From: Pseudodesulfovibrio aespoeensis Aspo-2
GTDB lineage: Bacteria; Desulfobacterota; Desulfovibrionia; Desulfovibrionales; Desulfovibrionaceae
Assembly (NCBI RefSeq): GCF_000176915.2
Contig: NC_014844.1
Span: 1 to 64,000 of the forward strand
Length of the DNA stretch: 64,000 nucleotides
Reading direction: 5' to 3'
Shown: piece after piece, positions 1 through 7,779 of the stretch
How positions within the stretch are numbered: position 1 is the first letter of the stretch
How the letters are laid out: every line of letters starts with the position of its first letter
Notes under the pieces: generated by a model
Database searches by the model: none
What the model was told of the DNA's origin: nothing
What the model saw: the letters and a program-made list of their open reading frames with translations, nothing else
Program-made: the position numbers and the translations under genes

Positions 1-74
1 TCGCCTTCTATTGACGCTCATTTCTTGCCTTCCCTGCCGATTCATCTTAGGAACACTCATGGCCTGATCGCATT

Positions 75-90
75 TGTTTCACGTGAAACA
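75..90. promoter_or_regulatory. parS centromere site 1
   Basis: A perfect 16-bp palindrome, TGTTTCACGTGAAACA, identical to the canonical bacterial parS consensus bound by ParB. It lies about 75 bp upstream of the parA start, so it could seed ParB spreading over the locus and may also affect parA transcription. Both strands can be read as a peptide beginning FHVK, which is why spurious extended reading frames run through it. Confidence 0.93.
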
Positions 91-107
91 GGGATGGTCT
101 TGCCGCA

Positions 108-123
108 TGTTTCACGTGAAACC
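108..123. promoter_or_regulatory. parS centromere site 2
   Basis: A second copy, TGTTTCACGTGAAACC, matching 15 of 16 parS positions with only the last base changed. Its start is 33 bp from the start of the first site, close to three helical turns, so both sites face the same side of the DNA. The pair sits in the parA leader. Confidence 0.9.
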
Positions 124-166
124 TGCGGAGACCGGGCGAAAACCGCAGTGCGCAAGTGAGGATCCT

Positions 167-940
167 GTGGCGAGAAGAATCGTTGTGGCGAATCAAAAGG
201 GTGGCGTGGGCAAGACAACCACCGCTGTGAACCTGGCTGCGTCTTTGGCCGTGATGGAGAAGCGGGTGCTGCTCGTGGACTTTGACCCCCAGGGAAATGC
301 CTCGAGCGGGCTCGGCTTTTATCCGGGCGACAAGCGGGAGAATGTGTATTCTGTCCTCTTTGAGCCAAAAAACATACACAAGGCCATCTGCCAGACCGAC
401 ATCCCGTTCCTGGATATTCTGCCGGGGACGCAGGATCTGGTCGGTGCGGAGATCGAGCTGGTGGACAAGTTCGGGCGCGAGTATTATCTGCGCGAACTGG
501 TGGAAACGGTGGATGATCAATATGACTACCTGCTCATCGATTGCCCGCCATCCCTTGGGCTGCTGACGGTCAACGCCCTGTGCGCGGCCACGGAGCTGCT
601 GGTGCCGCTTCAGTGTGAGTATTACGCGCTGGAGGGCATCGCGCAGTTGCTCATGACATACGAGCTCGTGCGCAAGCGGCTCAATACCAACCTGGATATC
701 CTCGGCGTGGTGCTGACCATGTACGATTCTCGCAACAGATTGTCCTGGCAGGTGAAGAATGAGGTGCGCAAGGCGTTCCCCCAGCACCTGTTCGAGACCA
801 TCATCCCGAGAAATGTGCGGCTGTCCGAGGCGCCGAGCTTTGGCAAGCCCGTGATCAACTATGATATCAAGTCGCGCGGGGCAGAGGCGTATCTGGCGCT
901 GGCCCAGGAAGTGGCAAAAAGCTCCACGAGCCGGGCGTAG
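167..940 (+). CDS. parA: ParA/Soj chromosome-partitioning ATPase
   Basis: Deviant Walker-type ATPase that works with ParB and parS in chromosome segregation and origin positioning, binding DNA non-specifically in its ATP form. The 257-aa product has the signature KGGVGKTTT at residues 11-19, an LLVDFDPQGN segment (Walker A') and LLIDCPPSLG (Walker B). I choose the GTG at 167 because AGGA lies 4 nt upstream and homology begins immediately; upstream in-frame starts (TTG 74, ATG 107) would translate the parS sites. The length is normal for chromosomal ParA. parB follows after an intervening antisense gene. Confidence 0.95.
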   Translation: MARRIVVANQKGGVGKTTTAVNLAASLAVMEKRVLLVDFDPQGNASSGLGFYPGDKRENVYSVLFEPKNIHKAICQTDIPFLDILPGTQDLVGAEIELVDKFGREYYLRELVETVDDQYDYLLIDCPPSLGLLTVNALCAATELLVPLQCEYYALEGIAQLLMTYELVRKRLNTNLDILGVVLTMYDSRNRLSWQVKNEVRKAFPQHLFETIIPRNVRLSEAPSFGKPVINYDIKSRGAEAYLALAQEVAKSSTSRA

Positions 941-960
941 GCGGGTGTTTTTTGGCAAGG

Positions 961-988
961 TGATCACCCGCTCGCTGGCGGGTGATCA
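961..988. terminator. Hairpin between convergent parA and the zinc-ribbon gene
   Basis: Perfect 11-bp inverted repeat TGATCACCCGC / GCGGGTGATCA with a 6-nt loop, placed between two convergent stop codons. A run of six T residues lies on the parA side upstream of it, but no T tract follows in either direction. It may be a weak bidirectional terminator or a protein-binding palindrome. Confidence 0.45.
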
Positions 989-1009
989 GCGTGAGCAAGC
1001 GGTGAGTGA

Positions 1010-1435
1010 TCAGTAGTGGCCTTCCTTGGACCGGTCCTTGGCCTCGGTGAAGGGAGTGCATTCGGTCTTGATGCGGTCCTTGAAGTGTTTCTTGACCACC
1101 TTGGCCCGGCAGCCGGCGCATTGGAACGAGACCAGCCCGGCCAGATTGGCCGCAGTCAGGCGGAATTTGCGCGGATCGTCCGCCTGCCAGTCGTCGGTCG
1201 TGTTGCCGCACAGTTCGCAGTGGACATCCGTGTCGACCGGGTAGGCGAAATCCCAGTATTGCTTGAGGGTTTCCCAGTCGGTCAGGGGCTCGGGCCGCTC
1301 GACGGGTTTGGCCTGATCCGGGATGCCAAGGGCGACGAGCACGGAGTGGCGCACCTGTGTCCACGCCTGGGCCGAGAGCAGCGCGCCGATCAGGTTGCCG
1401 TCCTTGTCAAAGAGTTCGTTGATGTGGTCAGACAT
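1010..1435 (-). CDS. Hypothetical protein with zinc-ribbon-like cysteine pairs
   Basis: A 141-aa soluble protein of unknown function. Two CxxC pairs (CELC near residue 73 and CAGC near residue 107) suggest a structural zinc site. The C-terminus is basic and then acidic, ending KEGHY. A GGAG element about 7 nt upstream supports the ATG at 1435. It is encoded antisense between parA and parB, with its start only about 90 bp from the parB start, so the two genes share a divergent promoter region. I do not recognise a named family and assign no function. Confidence 0.75.
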   Translation of the reverse strand: MSDHINELFDKDGNLIGALLSAQAWTQVRHSVLVALGIPDQAKPVERPEPLTDWETLKQYWDFAYPVDTDVHCELCGNTTDDWQADDPRKFRLTAANLAGLVSFQCAGCRAKVVKKHFKDRIKTECTPFTEAKDRSKEGHY

Positions 1436-1527
1436 GTGTGCTCCGATTGTTTTTCGATTGTTCGGGGCTTTATAGGCGCTAAACCCAGCTGGGGCAAGGC
1501 GCATGATCAGCACGAGGAGTGTGGGCC

Positions 1528-2448
1528 ATGGTTTCAGGCAACAGAGGATTGGGACGCGGGTTGGATGCGCTGCTTGGCGGCGTGCGCGAGGACGAGAAAA
1601 AGACTTCCGCCTCTGCCGAGGTCCGGCTGATCGGCGTTGGGGACATCGTTCCCAACCCGTACCAGCCAAGGCGCGAGTTTTCCCAGGCCGCGCTGGATGA
1701 TCTGTGCGAGTCCATTCGTTCGCGCGGGGTGCTCCAGCCGGTGCTGGTCCGCTCGGTCGCCAATGGCCGTTTCGAGCTGGTGGCTGGCGAGCGGCGGCTG
1801 CGGGCCACCAGGCAGGCCGGCTTGGCCGAGATACCTGCCCTGGTGCGCGAGATGACCGACCAGGAGAGCCTGGCCATCGCATTGATCGAAAACCTGCAAC
1901 GCGAGGACCTCAACGCCATTGAAGAGGCGCAGGGATACCTCCAGCTCCAGCAGGAATTCGGCCTGAGCCAGGAAGAACTGGCCAGACAGGTGGGCAAGAG
2001 CCGCTCAGCTGTAGCCAACGCCATGAGGCTGCTCAACCTGCCGGACGCGGCCCAGAGGGACATACAGCAGGGGGCCATGACCGCCGGGCATGGCCGGGCC
2101 ATCATGAGCGTGAGCGACGCGGCTGCCCAGGCCGAGTTGCACCAGCGCGTGGTGGGCAACGGCCTGACCGTGCGTCAGGCCGAGGCGCAGGCTGTCTTCT
2201 GGAAGGGCAAGGGGCGGCTGCCCGGTGCAAGTGAGATGGATATGCCCTCCAAGCCGGGCCGATCTGCCCCTGCCGAGGCCGAGCCCCTGACTCCGGAGCT
2301 GGAATCTGTCCAGGCTGCCCTGAATGAGTTGCCGGATATTAAGGTCCGCATCGCTGGATCAATGGAAAAGGGCAGGGTAACAATTAGTTACAACAGTGAA
2401 GATGGCTTGCGGTCATTTGTGGAAAAGGTCGGCGTTGATCTGCCGTAG
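1528..2448 (+). CDS. parB: ParB/Spo0J chromosome-partitioning protein
   Basis: CTP-dependent DNA clamp that loads at parS and partners with ParA. The 306-aa product begins with the basic GLGRGLDALLG motif typical of ParB N-termini (ParA-stimulating segment). The ParB/Srx CTP-binding fold follows, with VPNPYQPRR and the GERRLRA motif, then the ENLQREDLN segment and the helix-turn-helix LSQEELARQVGKSRSAVAN. The ATG at 1528 has GAGGAG 8 nt upstream; a GTG at 1519 would overlap that site. The cognate parS pair lies 1.4 kb upstream. Confidence 0.95.
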   Translation: MVSGNRGLGRGLDALLGGVREDEKKTSASAEVRLIGVGDIVPNPYQPRREFSQAALDDLCESIRSRGVLQPVLVRSVANGRFELVAGERRLRATRQAGLAEIPALVREMTDQESLAIALIENLQREDLNAIEEAQGYLQLQQEFGLSQEELARQVGKSRSAVANAMRLLNLPDAAQRDIQQGAMTAGHGRAIMSVSDAAAQAELHQRVVGNGLTVRQAEAQAVFWKGKGRLPGASEMDMPSKPGRSAPAEAEPLTPELESVQAALNELPDIKVRIAGSMEKGRVTISYNSEDGLRSFVEKVGVDLP

Positions 2449-2626
2449 TTCCCCCTGTGGCCGGGGCCGTGTCCGCTCCAAGACAAGGCTTTGGCAGCCG
2501 GGATTGCGATGATCACCCCGCGGCGATCCGCCCCTGAGCCACGCGCCGCGCGTTTGGCGCGATGAGCGGGTGAAGCGCTGGCGAAGAACCAGTTGAACCA
2601 CCATGAACCATTGGGAAAAGAACAGT

Positions 2627-3634
2627 ATGAAACGCAAGTTGATTCGAGAGGCCGTGCGCGCTCTGGCGGGCAGGAAGGTCATGATCATAGGCGATCTGAT
2701 GCTTGACCATTACATGATCGGCGGGGTTGAGCGCATCTCGCCCGAGGCCCCGGTGCCCGTGGTCCGCGTCGAGCGCGAGACTTCGCTGCTGGGCGGGGCG
2801 GGGAATGTGGCCCGCAACATCACGGCCCTGGGCGGTGAAGCGCTGCTCGTCTCCACGGTCGGCACGGACGAGGACGGGGCGCGGGTGGACCGCCTCTGCA
2901 ACAAGGCGCAACTGCGCACAAAGCTCATCCGGGATCCGGCCCGCCCGACCACTAAAAAGACCAGAATCATTGCGGGAACACAGCAGGTGGTGCGCGTTGA
3001 CCAGGAGCTGGCAGTGCCCCTTCAGGATGCGGAACTCGAAGAACTCTTCAACTATCTGCAACCCATTCTGGAAGAGTATCCGGTGATCATTCTTTCGGAC
3101 TACGGCAAGGGGTTCATCTGCGAGGAGTTTATGTGCCGGTTCATGCCCATGGTGGCCGGGTGCGCCAGGCGGCCCGTGGTGCTGGTCGATCCCAAGACCG
3201 TCAACTACGACCTCTACCAGGGCGTGGACCTGCTCACCCCCAACACCAAGGAGGCAGGGGAGGGCGCAGGCCTGCCGGTCAAGGGACAGGATACCGTGCT
3301 TCGGGCCGGACGCGCCCTGTTCGACCGCCTGGGCTGCCGCAATCTGCTCATCACCATGGGCGGGGACGGCATGGCCCTGTTCGAAGGCGCGGACACGGTC
3401 ACGCATATCCCCACCGTTGCCCGCAAGGTCTTTGACGTGACCGGTGCGGGCGACACCGTGATCGCCACCGTGGCCCTGGCCCTGTCCGCAGGTATCGACC
3501 TGCTGACCGCCTGCACCCTGGCCAACTACGCCGCAGGCATCGTGGTGGGGCAGGTGGGTGCAGCCACTGCCACCCCGGCTGACATGCTGGAGGCCATTGA
3601 CGAGCTGCCGGAACCCGAGGCGAGCCGCTGGTAG
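2627..3634 (+). CDS. hldA: D-glycero-beta-D-manno-heptose-7-phosphate kinase (HldA/RfaE1 type)
   Basis: PfkB/ribokinase-family sugar kinase predicted to phosphorylate heptose-7-phosphate at C1 in ADP-heptose synthesis for the LPS inner core. Family features are MIIGDLMLDHY near the N-terminus, the LLGGAGNVARN substrate motif and the DVTGAGDTVIATVAL anion-hole and catalytic-base motif. At about 335 aa it is monofunctional: the cytidylyltransferase half of HldE is absent and must be encoded elsewhere. An ATG at 2603 is an alternative start; I prefer 2627 because homology starts there. It lies about 180 bp after parB. Confidence 0.88.
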   Translation: MKRKLIREAVRALAGRKVMIIGDLMLDHYMIGGVERISPEAPVPVVRVERETSLLGGAGNVARNITALGGEALLVSTVGTDEDGARVDRLCNKAQLRTKLIRDPARPTTKKTRIIAGTQQVVRVDQELAVPLQDAELEELFNYLQPILEEYPVIILSDYGKGFICEEFMCRFMPMVAGCARRPVVLVDPKTVNYDLYQGVDLLTPNTKEAGEGAGLPVKGQDTVLRAGRALFDRLGCRNLLITMGGDGMALFEGADTVTHIPTVARKVFDVTGAGDTVIATVALALSAGIDLLTACTLANYAAGIVVGQVGAATATPADMLEAIDELPEPEASRW

Positions 3635-3784
3635 ACCACAAGAAAAGATTCAGTACAATCAGGATATTGCTGTATCACTCGCAAGTAAGCGCAACGTTCA
3701 GCAACTCTGGGCCGCTGCCTGGGCCGGAGTTCGGCCCGGTTCAGCCTGAACCCGCCTGACAGGAAAGACAAGGAAGGTATGCAC

Positions 3785-5095
3785 ATGGCCAAATCGCGAC
3801 ACGCTGTCCCAGACACCACCATCCGCACTCTTGGCCCGGCCAAGATCGGCACCCCCCTGCGTCATCCGCGGTATGTGGATGAAACCAGGCCGCTCAAGCT
3901 GGTCATGACCTCCGAGGAGTTGTGCGAGCTCGACAACGAGACCATGCTGCTTGACTTTGAAAAGGCCGGGCCGCGCGAAAAACTCTACTTTGACCCGCCC
4001 AAGACCAAGTGCGCCATCGTCACCTGCGGCGGCCTGTGCCCAGGCATCAACGACGTGATCCGCGCCATCGTCATGGAGAGCCACTACCACTACGGCATCC
4101 GCACCGTGCTCGGCATCCGCAACGGCCTGCGCGGATTCATCCCCAAATACGGCTATGATCTCAAGGAACTGACACCCCAGAACGTGTCCAGCATCCACCA
4201 GTTCGGCGGCACGATCCTGGGCTCGTCGCGCGGGCCGCAGGACCCTGGAGAGATCGTGGATTCCCTGGAGCGGATGAACGTCAATGTCCTCTTTGTCATT
4301 GGCGGCGACGGCACCATGCGCGCGGCCAGCGCCATCGTGGACGAAGTGGAGCGGCGCAGGCGCAAGATCGCGGTCATAGGCATCCCCAAGACCATCGACA
4401 ACGACATCAACTTCATCACCCGCACCTTTGGCTTTGACACCGCTGTTGAAAAGGCCACCGAGGCCATCCAGTGCGCCCATGTCGAGGCCACAGGCATGGA
4501 TATGGGCATCGGGCTGGTCAAGCTCATGGGCCGTGAGGCCGGGTTCATCGCGGCCCAGGCCACCCTGGCCATGCAGGAGGTCAACTTTCTTCTGGTCCCG
4601 GAAGAGCCTTTTGCGTTCGATGGCGAGCGCGGCCTGCTCATGGCCATTGAGCGGCGGCTGCTGCATCGGGGGCACGCGCTCATTGTCTGCGCCGAGGGCG
4701 CGGGCCGCGACCTCCTGGAGGAGAGCCGCCGCACCGACGCCTCGGGCAATGTCAGGCTGGGCGACATCTGCGGGCTGCTGGCGGATCGGATGAAGGCGCA
4801 TTTTGCTGCGCGCAACCTGGAGATGAACATGAAGTTCATTGATCCGAGCTACATTATCCGCTCCGTGCCTGCCAATGCGGGCGACCGGGTCTATTGCGGC
4901 TTCCTGGGCCAGCATGCGGTCCACGCGGCCATGGCGGGCAAGACAGGCATGGTGGTCACCCAAATCAAGACGAGCATGGCGCACCTGCCCCTTGAGCTCG
5001 TCACCTCCAAGCGGCGTTACCTGAACACCGACTCCGACTATTGGTCGTCGGTCATGGAGGCCACTGGCCAGCAGAACTACTTCATCGCGCAATGA
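3785..5095 (+). CDS. pfkA: 6-phosphofructokinase, long (group X-like) clade
   Basis: Glycolytic phosphorylation of fructose-6-phosphate. The 436-aa protein is much longer than E. coli PfkA and resembles the plant, trypanosomatid and spirochaete-type long PFKs, with an N-terminal extension of about 75 residues before CAIVTCGGLCPGIND. The phosphoryl-donor site reads GGDGT at 173-177, where glycine is the ATP-type residue, while PKTIDND carries Lys202, the residue usual in PPi enzymes. That mixed G/K pair is known from ATP-using long PFKs, so ATP is the likelier donor. AGGAAGG 7 nt upstream favours the ATG at 3785 over the one at 3779. Confidence 0.9.
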   Translation: MAKSRHAVPDTTIRTLGPAKIGTPLRHPRYVDETRPLKLVMTSEELCELDNETMLLDFEKAGPREKLYFDPPKTKCAIVTCGGLCPGINDVIRAIVMESHYHYGIRTVLGIRNGLRGFIPKYGYDLKELTPQNVSSIHQFGGTILGSSRGPQDPGEIVDSLERMNVNVLFVIGGDGTMRAASAIVDEVERRRRKIAVIGIPKTIDNDINFITRTFGFDTAVEKATEAIQCAHVEATGMDMGIGLVKLMGREAGFIAAQATLAMQEVNFLLVPEEPFAFDGERGLLMAIERRLLHRGHALIVCAEGAGRDLLEESRRTDASGNVRLGDICGLLADRMKAHFAARNLEMNMKFIDPSYIIRSVPANAGDRVYCGFLGQHAVHAAMAGKTGMVVTQIKTSMAHLPLELVTSKRRYLNTDSDYWSSVMEATGQQNYFIAQ

Positions 5096-5097
5096 AA

Positions 5098-5120
5098 AGG
5101 GGGGCCGAAAAGGCCCCCCT
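5098..5120. terminator. Bidirectional terminator hairpin after pfkA
   Basis: Perfect 9-bp stem AGGGGGGCC / GGCCCCCCT with loop GAAAA, starting just past the pfkA stop and facing the convergent gene ending at 5155. There is no strong T run, so termination strength is uncertain. Confidence 0.65.
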
Positions 5121-5154
5121 CGCATGTCGGATAGGGAACAGGAGAAACCGGAAT

Positions 5155-5556
5155 CTATTCGTTGGCTGCGAGACGGCGGCGGACCTGCTCGCTGACCTGA
5201 CGGCTGACGCTTTCCTTTTCGGACTCGATGGCCACGGCCAGCAACTCGAAAAGTTCGTCGTAGGAAAACTCAAGGCTCAGGCTGCCGTTGGAGACCACGC
5301 AGCTCTCGGCCCGCTCATCGATGCGGTAGGCCCTGCGCTCGCGCGCGTGGCCGATGGCGGAGATGATGCCGTAGGCCAGGATGCCCTGCTCGTCGCGGTA
5401 GAGCTTCTCCATGGTCAGCATGCCAGTGGTGTCGTCAAAATACATCTCTTCGCCGATAAGTCGCCCCGTGACCGCAGCGTCTTCGCCGAAATCATTGGGA
5501 AGATTCACGGTAAGGACCGGATCGGTGTCATGCCCGCCAGCAAATTTCTTCGACAT
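5155..5556 (-). CDS. Conserved hypothetical protein
   Basis: A 133-aa soluble acidic protein with no signal peptide or membrane segment and no motif I recognise. The C-terminal third is charged and helical (ESEKESVSRQVSEQVRRR). A strong AAGGAGAG ribosome site overlaps the stop region of the upstream HTH gene, 11 nt away, so the two are probably co-transcribed and translationally coupled. Function unknown. Confidence 0.7.
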   Translation of the reverse strand: MSKKFAGGHDTDPVLTVNLPNDFGEDAAVTGRLIGEEMYFDDTTGMLTMEKLYRDEQGILAYGIISAIGHARERRAYRIDERAESCVVSNGSLSLEFSYDELFELLAVAIESEKESVSRQVSEQVRRRLAANE

Positions 5557-5567
5557 GCGCTCTCTCC

Positions 5568-5852
5568 TTAATCCAAAGGAAGCTTTAACTGTTCAGGTCC
5601 GGCATCGGCGTCTTTCCTGTCCGGGGCCGCCTTTCCCGTGCCATCCTGTCCGGTGGCAGACACCTTCCACCCTTCTTCGATGAACTCCATCAGCGCGGGT
5701 TCGGTGACCCGCCACTGGCTGCCTATCTTGATGGCCTTGATGCTCCCGCCCATGATCAGCCTGTAGGCAGTGCGCTGATGCACCCGCAACACGTCCGCCA
5801 CTTCGCGAACCGTGAGCAGTGCCGGGGGCCTCGTGGTGTCTTTGTTGTCCAT
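5568..5852 (-). CDS. Excisionase/MerR-like helix-turn-helix protein
   Basis: A 94-aa small DNA-binding protein of the HTH_17 (excisionase-type) class. The fold is seen in LLTVREVADVLRVHQRTAY followed by the wing segment KIGSQWRVTEPAL. The C-terminal 30 residues are low-complexity and charged. It is the first gene of a two-gene unit with the gene ending at 5155. Its promoter region is the AT-rich gap upstream, which holds a palindrome flanked by direct repeats that could be an autoregulatory operator. No integrase is nearby, so it need not be a phage excisionase. Confidence 0.82.
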   Translation of the reverse strand: MDNKDTTRPPALLTVREVADVLRVHQRTAYRLIMGGSIKAIKIGSQWRVTEPALMEFIEEGWKVSATGQDGTGKAAPDRKDADAGPEQLKLPLD

Positions 5853-6339
5853 AGTGTCACAAGCTTACTCTCTATGATCATCCTTTGACATAGGGAGTCA
5901 AGGATTGTCAACAAAGTACAACGTTGTCGCACAAAGTCTAGAGTTTATCTACAAAAACAACGAAAAGGTGGCATTACAGGGCATTGTTGTGCGTTACGGA
6001 ATCCTATAGCAGAATCTTCAGAAAAAAATAATGGGTATTTGGCAAGGAATGCGAATTTTCATGCACGATCCGAAGAAATACCGTCTAGAGGATTTCTCGG
6101 AAAAATCATGAGTAGCACACAGCCGTGTTTGCCAAAAACTAAATTATACTTGATTGTTGCAGCAAAAAAACCAGAGTGCAGCACTGTGCTGCTCAAAAGG
6201 GGAAAAAAGGAAAAACAGGGTTGCGGCCACCGCCTGATGCTTGTGGGAAAACCGGATCAGGATGGACAAAGCGCGTTACAGCCAAGTAAAAAAGAGTGTT
6301 GGAAAGTGTTGCGGAAGCTTGGGGATCGAAGTGCGAATC
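5853..6339. other. AT-rich intergenic region without a convincing gene
   Basis: About 490 bp clearly richer in A+T than the rest of the window. It contains the candidate operator at 5911-5937 and a 7-bp inverted repeat around one central base, GCAGCAC-T-GTGCTGC, at 6178-6192. The reading frame at 6039-6377 has an atypical composition and no recognisable motif, and I do not call it. At its end, GCGAATCCTATCGGGCGC (6333-6350) resembles the T-arm and acceptor 3' end of a tRNA gene. No complete cloverleaf is visible. Confidence 0.5.
5911..5937. promoter_or_regulatory. Candidate operator upstream of the HTH gene
   Basis: Two direct copies of ACAAAGT (5911-5917 and 5931-5937), 20 bp apart, flank the perfect 10-bp palindrome ACAACGTTGT (5918-5927). 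This lies 60-85 bp upstream of the HTH start codon. Autoregulation by that protein is an inference. Confidence 0.4.
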
Positions 6340-7131
6340 CTATCGGGCGCAAGGGGTCCCGGTCTTGGTGGCGGTGATGATGACATCCTTGCCCAGGAAC
6401 AAGGCCCGGCTCAGAAGTTTGCGCGCTATGAAAGTGTTGTAGGCGATGTTGTCGGGCTGGGTCTTCTCGTGTTCCTGCGCGGTCTTCTTGTAGTGCAGCA
6501 GATAATAGCGCGTTGCCAGGGCGATGAAAGGGTGCAGAAGCAGGAACACGGTGTCGCTGGCCTGGAAATAGGAGGACTCGACCGCAGTGATCTCATACCC
6601 GGTCTTGCGGAGGAAGTAGTCCATCTCCGGGTAGCCGATGAGGTTGATGTGGGCGTCACCAAAGGGAACATCGAGGTTGATGGGCGACTTCATGCCCCGG
6701 TAAAAACCGGTCAGAAGGTGCAGGATGCGTGAGCGGATCTGGAGCCGGTTGGGAAAGGTCATGATCAGCCGCCCGCCCGGCTTGAGAACGCGGTTGAACT
6801 CGCGCAGGGTGTGCGGCACGCACTCCACGTGCTCTATGACCTCGCGGCAGATGACGACATCAAAGGCGTTGTCCGGAAGCTCGATGGGCTTGTTCAGGTC
6901 GGCCTGGAATTCGGTGATGTCGGGAAAGTCGTGGAAGTAGTAGTTGGAGATGGTCAAGTCGTGGCCCTGATCGCGCAGCTGGCGGGCCAGCAGGGCCGCG
7001 CCCGCGCTGGATTCAAATATCCGGCAGGGGCGGTCGGGGATGTGGGAGCAGATGACAGCATCCTTGTCCACGTCCCGCCGATGCTTGCGGACCGTCTCGT
7101 TGCCAATGACCACGTCTATGTATTTGCTCAT
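6340..7131 (-). CDS. Class I SAM-dependent methyltransferase (Methyltransf_11 type)
   Basis: A 263-aa cytoplasmic methyltransferase. Motif I is divergent (RIFESSAGAALLARQL), but the post-I and motif II segments are typical: FDVVICREVIEHVECV followed by REFNRVLKPGGRLIMTFPN. The C-terminal half is hydrophobic and aromatic, as in methyltransferases acting on glycans or lipids, but the substrate cannot be inferred. AGGAG 6 nt upstream supports the ATG at 7131. The last codons run into the tRNA-end-like sequence at 6333-6350, so the C-terminus may have been altered by an old insertion. Confidence 0.85.
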   Translation of the reverse strand: MSKYIDVVIGNETVRKHRRDVDKDAVICSHIPDRPCRIFESSAGAALLARQLRDQGHDLTISNYYFHDFPDITEFQADLNKPIELPDNAFDVVICREVIEHVECVPHTLREFNRVLKPGGRLIMTFPNRLQIRSRILHLLTGFYRGMKSPINLDVPFGDAHINLIGYPEMDYFLRKTGYEITAVESSYFQASDTVFLLLHPFIALATRYYLLHYKKTAQEHEKTQPDNIAYNTFIARKLLSRALFLGKDVIITATKTGTPCAR

Positions 7132-7191
7132 GTCGTCTCCTGCGTGGCAAGGTCTTTAGCCGGAAGCCGGACCGATGGCAACCCGGGAAAA

Positions 7192-7665
7192 CTACCCGTC
7201 CACCTCGTCGAGGAGCAGGAAGAGGGGGTCGGCCTGATCCGCTTCCAGCGCTTCGGTCATCTGGCGCATGATGCGTCTGAAGTAGCGGCGGTCGGTCACG
7301 GTCAGTCCGGCGTTGACCGCGGCCCGGAGGTCGCCGATGGCCTGGATTACCGGGGCCTTGGCCGATGCGCCCTTTTGGGTAAGGGAGATGATGTGGTGCC
7401 GCTTGTCTCCGGGATCGGGCGAGCGCTCGATGAGCCTGTCGCGTTCCATGCGCTTCAGGGTGTTGGAGAGCGTGGCCTGCTCAACCGGCATGAGCTCAAA
7501 GAGGGTTTTCTGGGTGACTCCATCGCCCTGCCACAGGTAGTGCAGCACGCCAAGATAGCCGGGGTGCACGTCCAGCGGGGCCAGCCGGGCGGCCAGGCTG
7601 CGCGAATACAACCGCTGAAACTGCGAAAGCTGGGTGAAGAAGAGGGAATCGGGTTCATAATGCAT
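7192..7665 (-). CDS. MarR-family transcriptional regulator
   Basis: A 157-aa winged-helix regulator. The recognition region TQKTLFELMPVEQATLSNTL and the wing ERSPDPGDKRHHIISLTQKG are classic MarR; DPGDKR is the conserved wing motif. I choose the ATG at 7665 because CGGAG lies 8 nt upstream; ATG 7692 and GTG 7695 lack a site. It is divergent from the YdjC-like gene at 7780, and the interval contains ATAGTAAGCTAT, an imperfect palindrome that could be its operator. The ligand is unknown. Confidence 0.9.
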   Translation of the reverse strand: MHYEPDSLFFTQLSQFQRLYSRSLAARLAPLDVHPGYLGVLHYLWQGDGVTQKTLFELMPVEQATLSNTLKRMERDRLIERSPDPGDKRHHIISLTQKGASAKAPVIQAIGDLRAAVNAGLTVTDRRYFRRIMRQMTEALEADQADPLFLLLDEVDG

Positions 7666-7779
7666 GGCGTGGCTCCGTGTTAAAAGACGCATCACATAGT
7701 AAGCTATATAGTCCTCTGTTCGTTGTCAACCGGCGGATGAAGCTTTACGGGGTGGGTGTCCTGTGACTAGGATGCGCTC

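Noticed and set aside
47-967. 306-codon - strand frame across parA
   Set aside because: Reads through both parS sites and the antisense of a complete ParA; no domain.
5568-6339. Prophage or integrative-element remnant around the excisionase-like gene
   Set aside because: HTH_17 proteins are common outside phages; no integrase, structural gene or clear direct-repeat borders are visible, so only the tRNA-end-like sequence was kept as a weak observation.
6039-6377. 112-codon frame in the AT-rich gap
   Set aside because: No good ribosome site, atypical composition, no motif; overlaps the methyltransferase 3' end.
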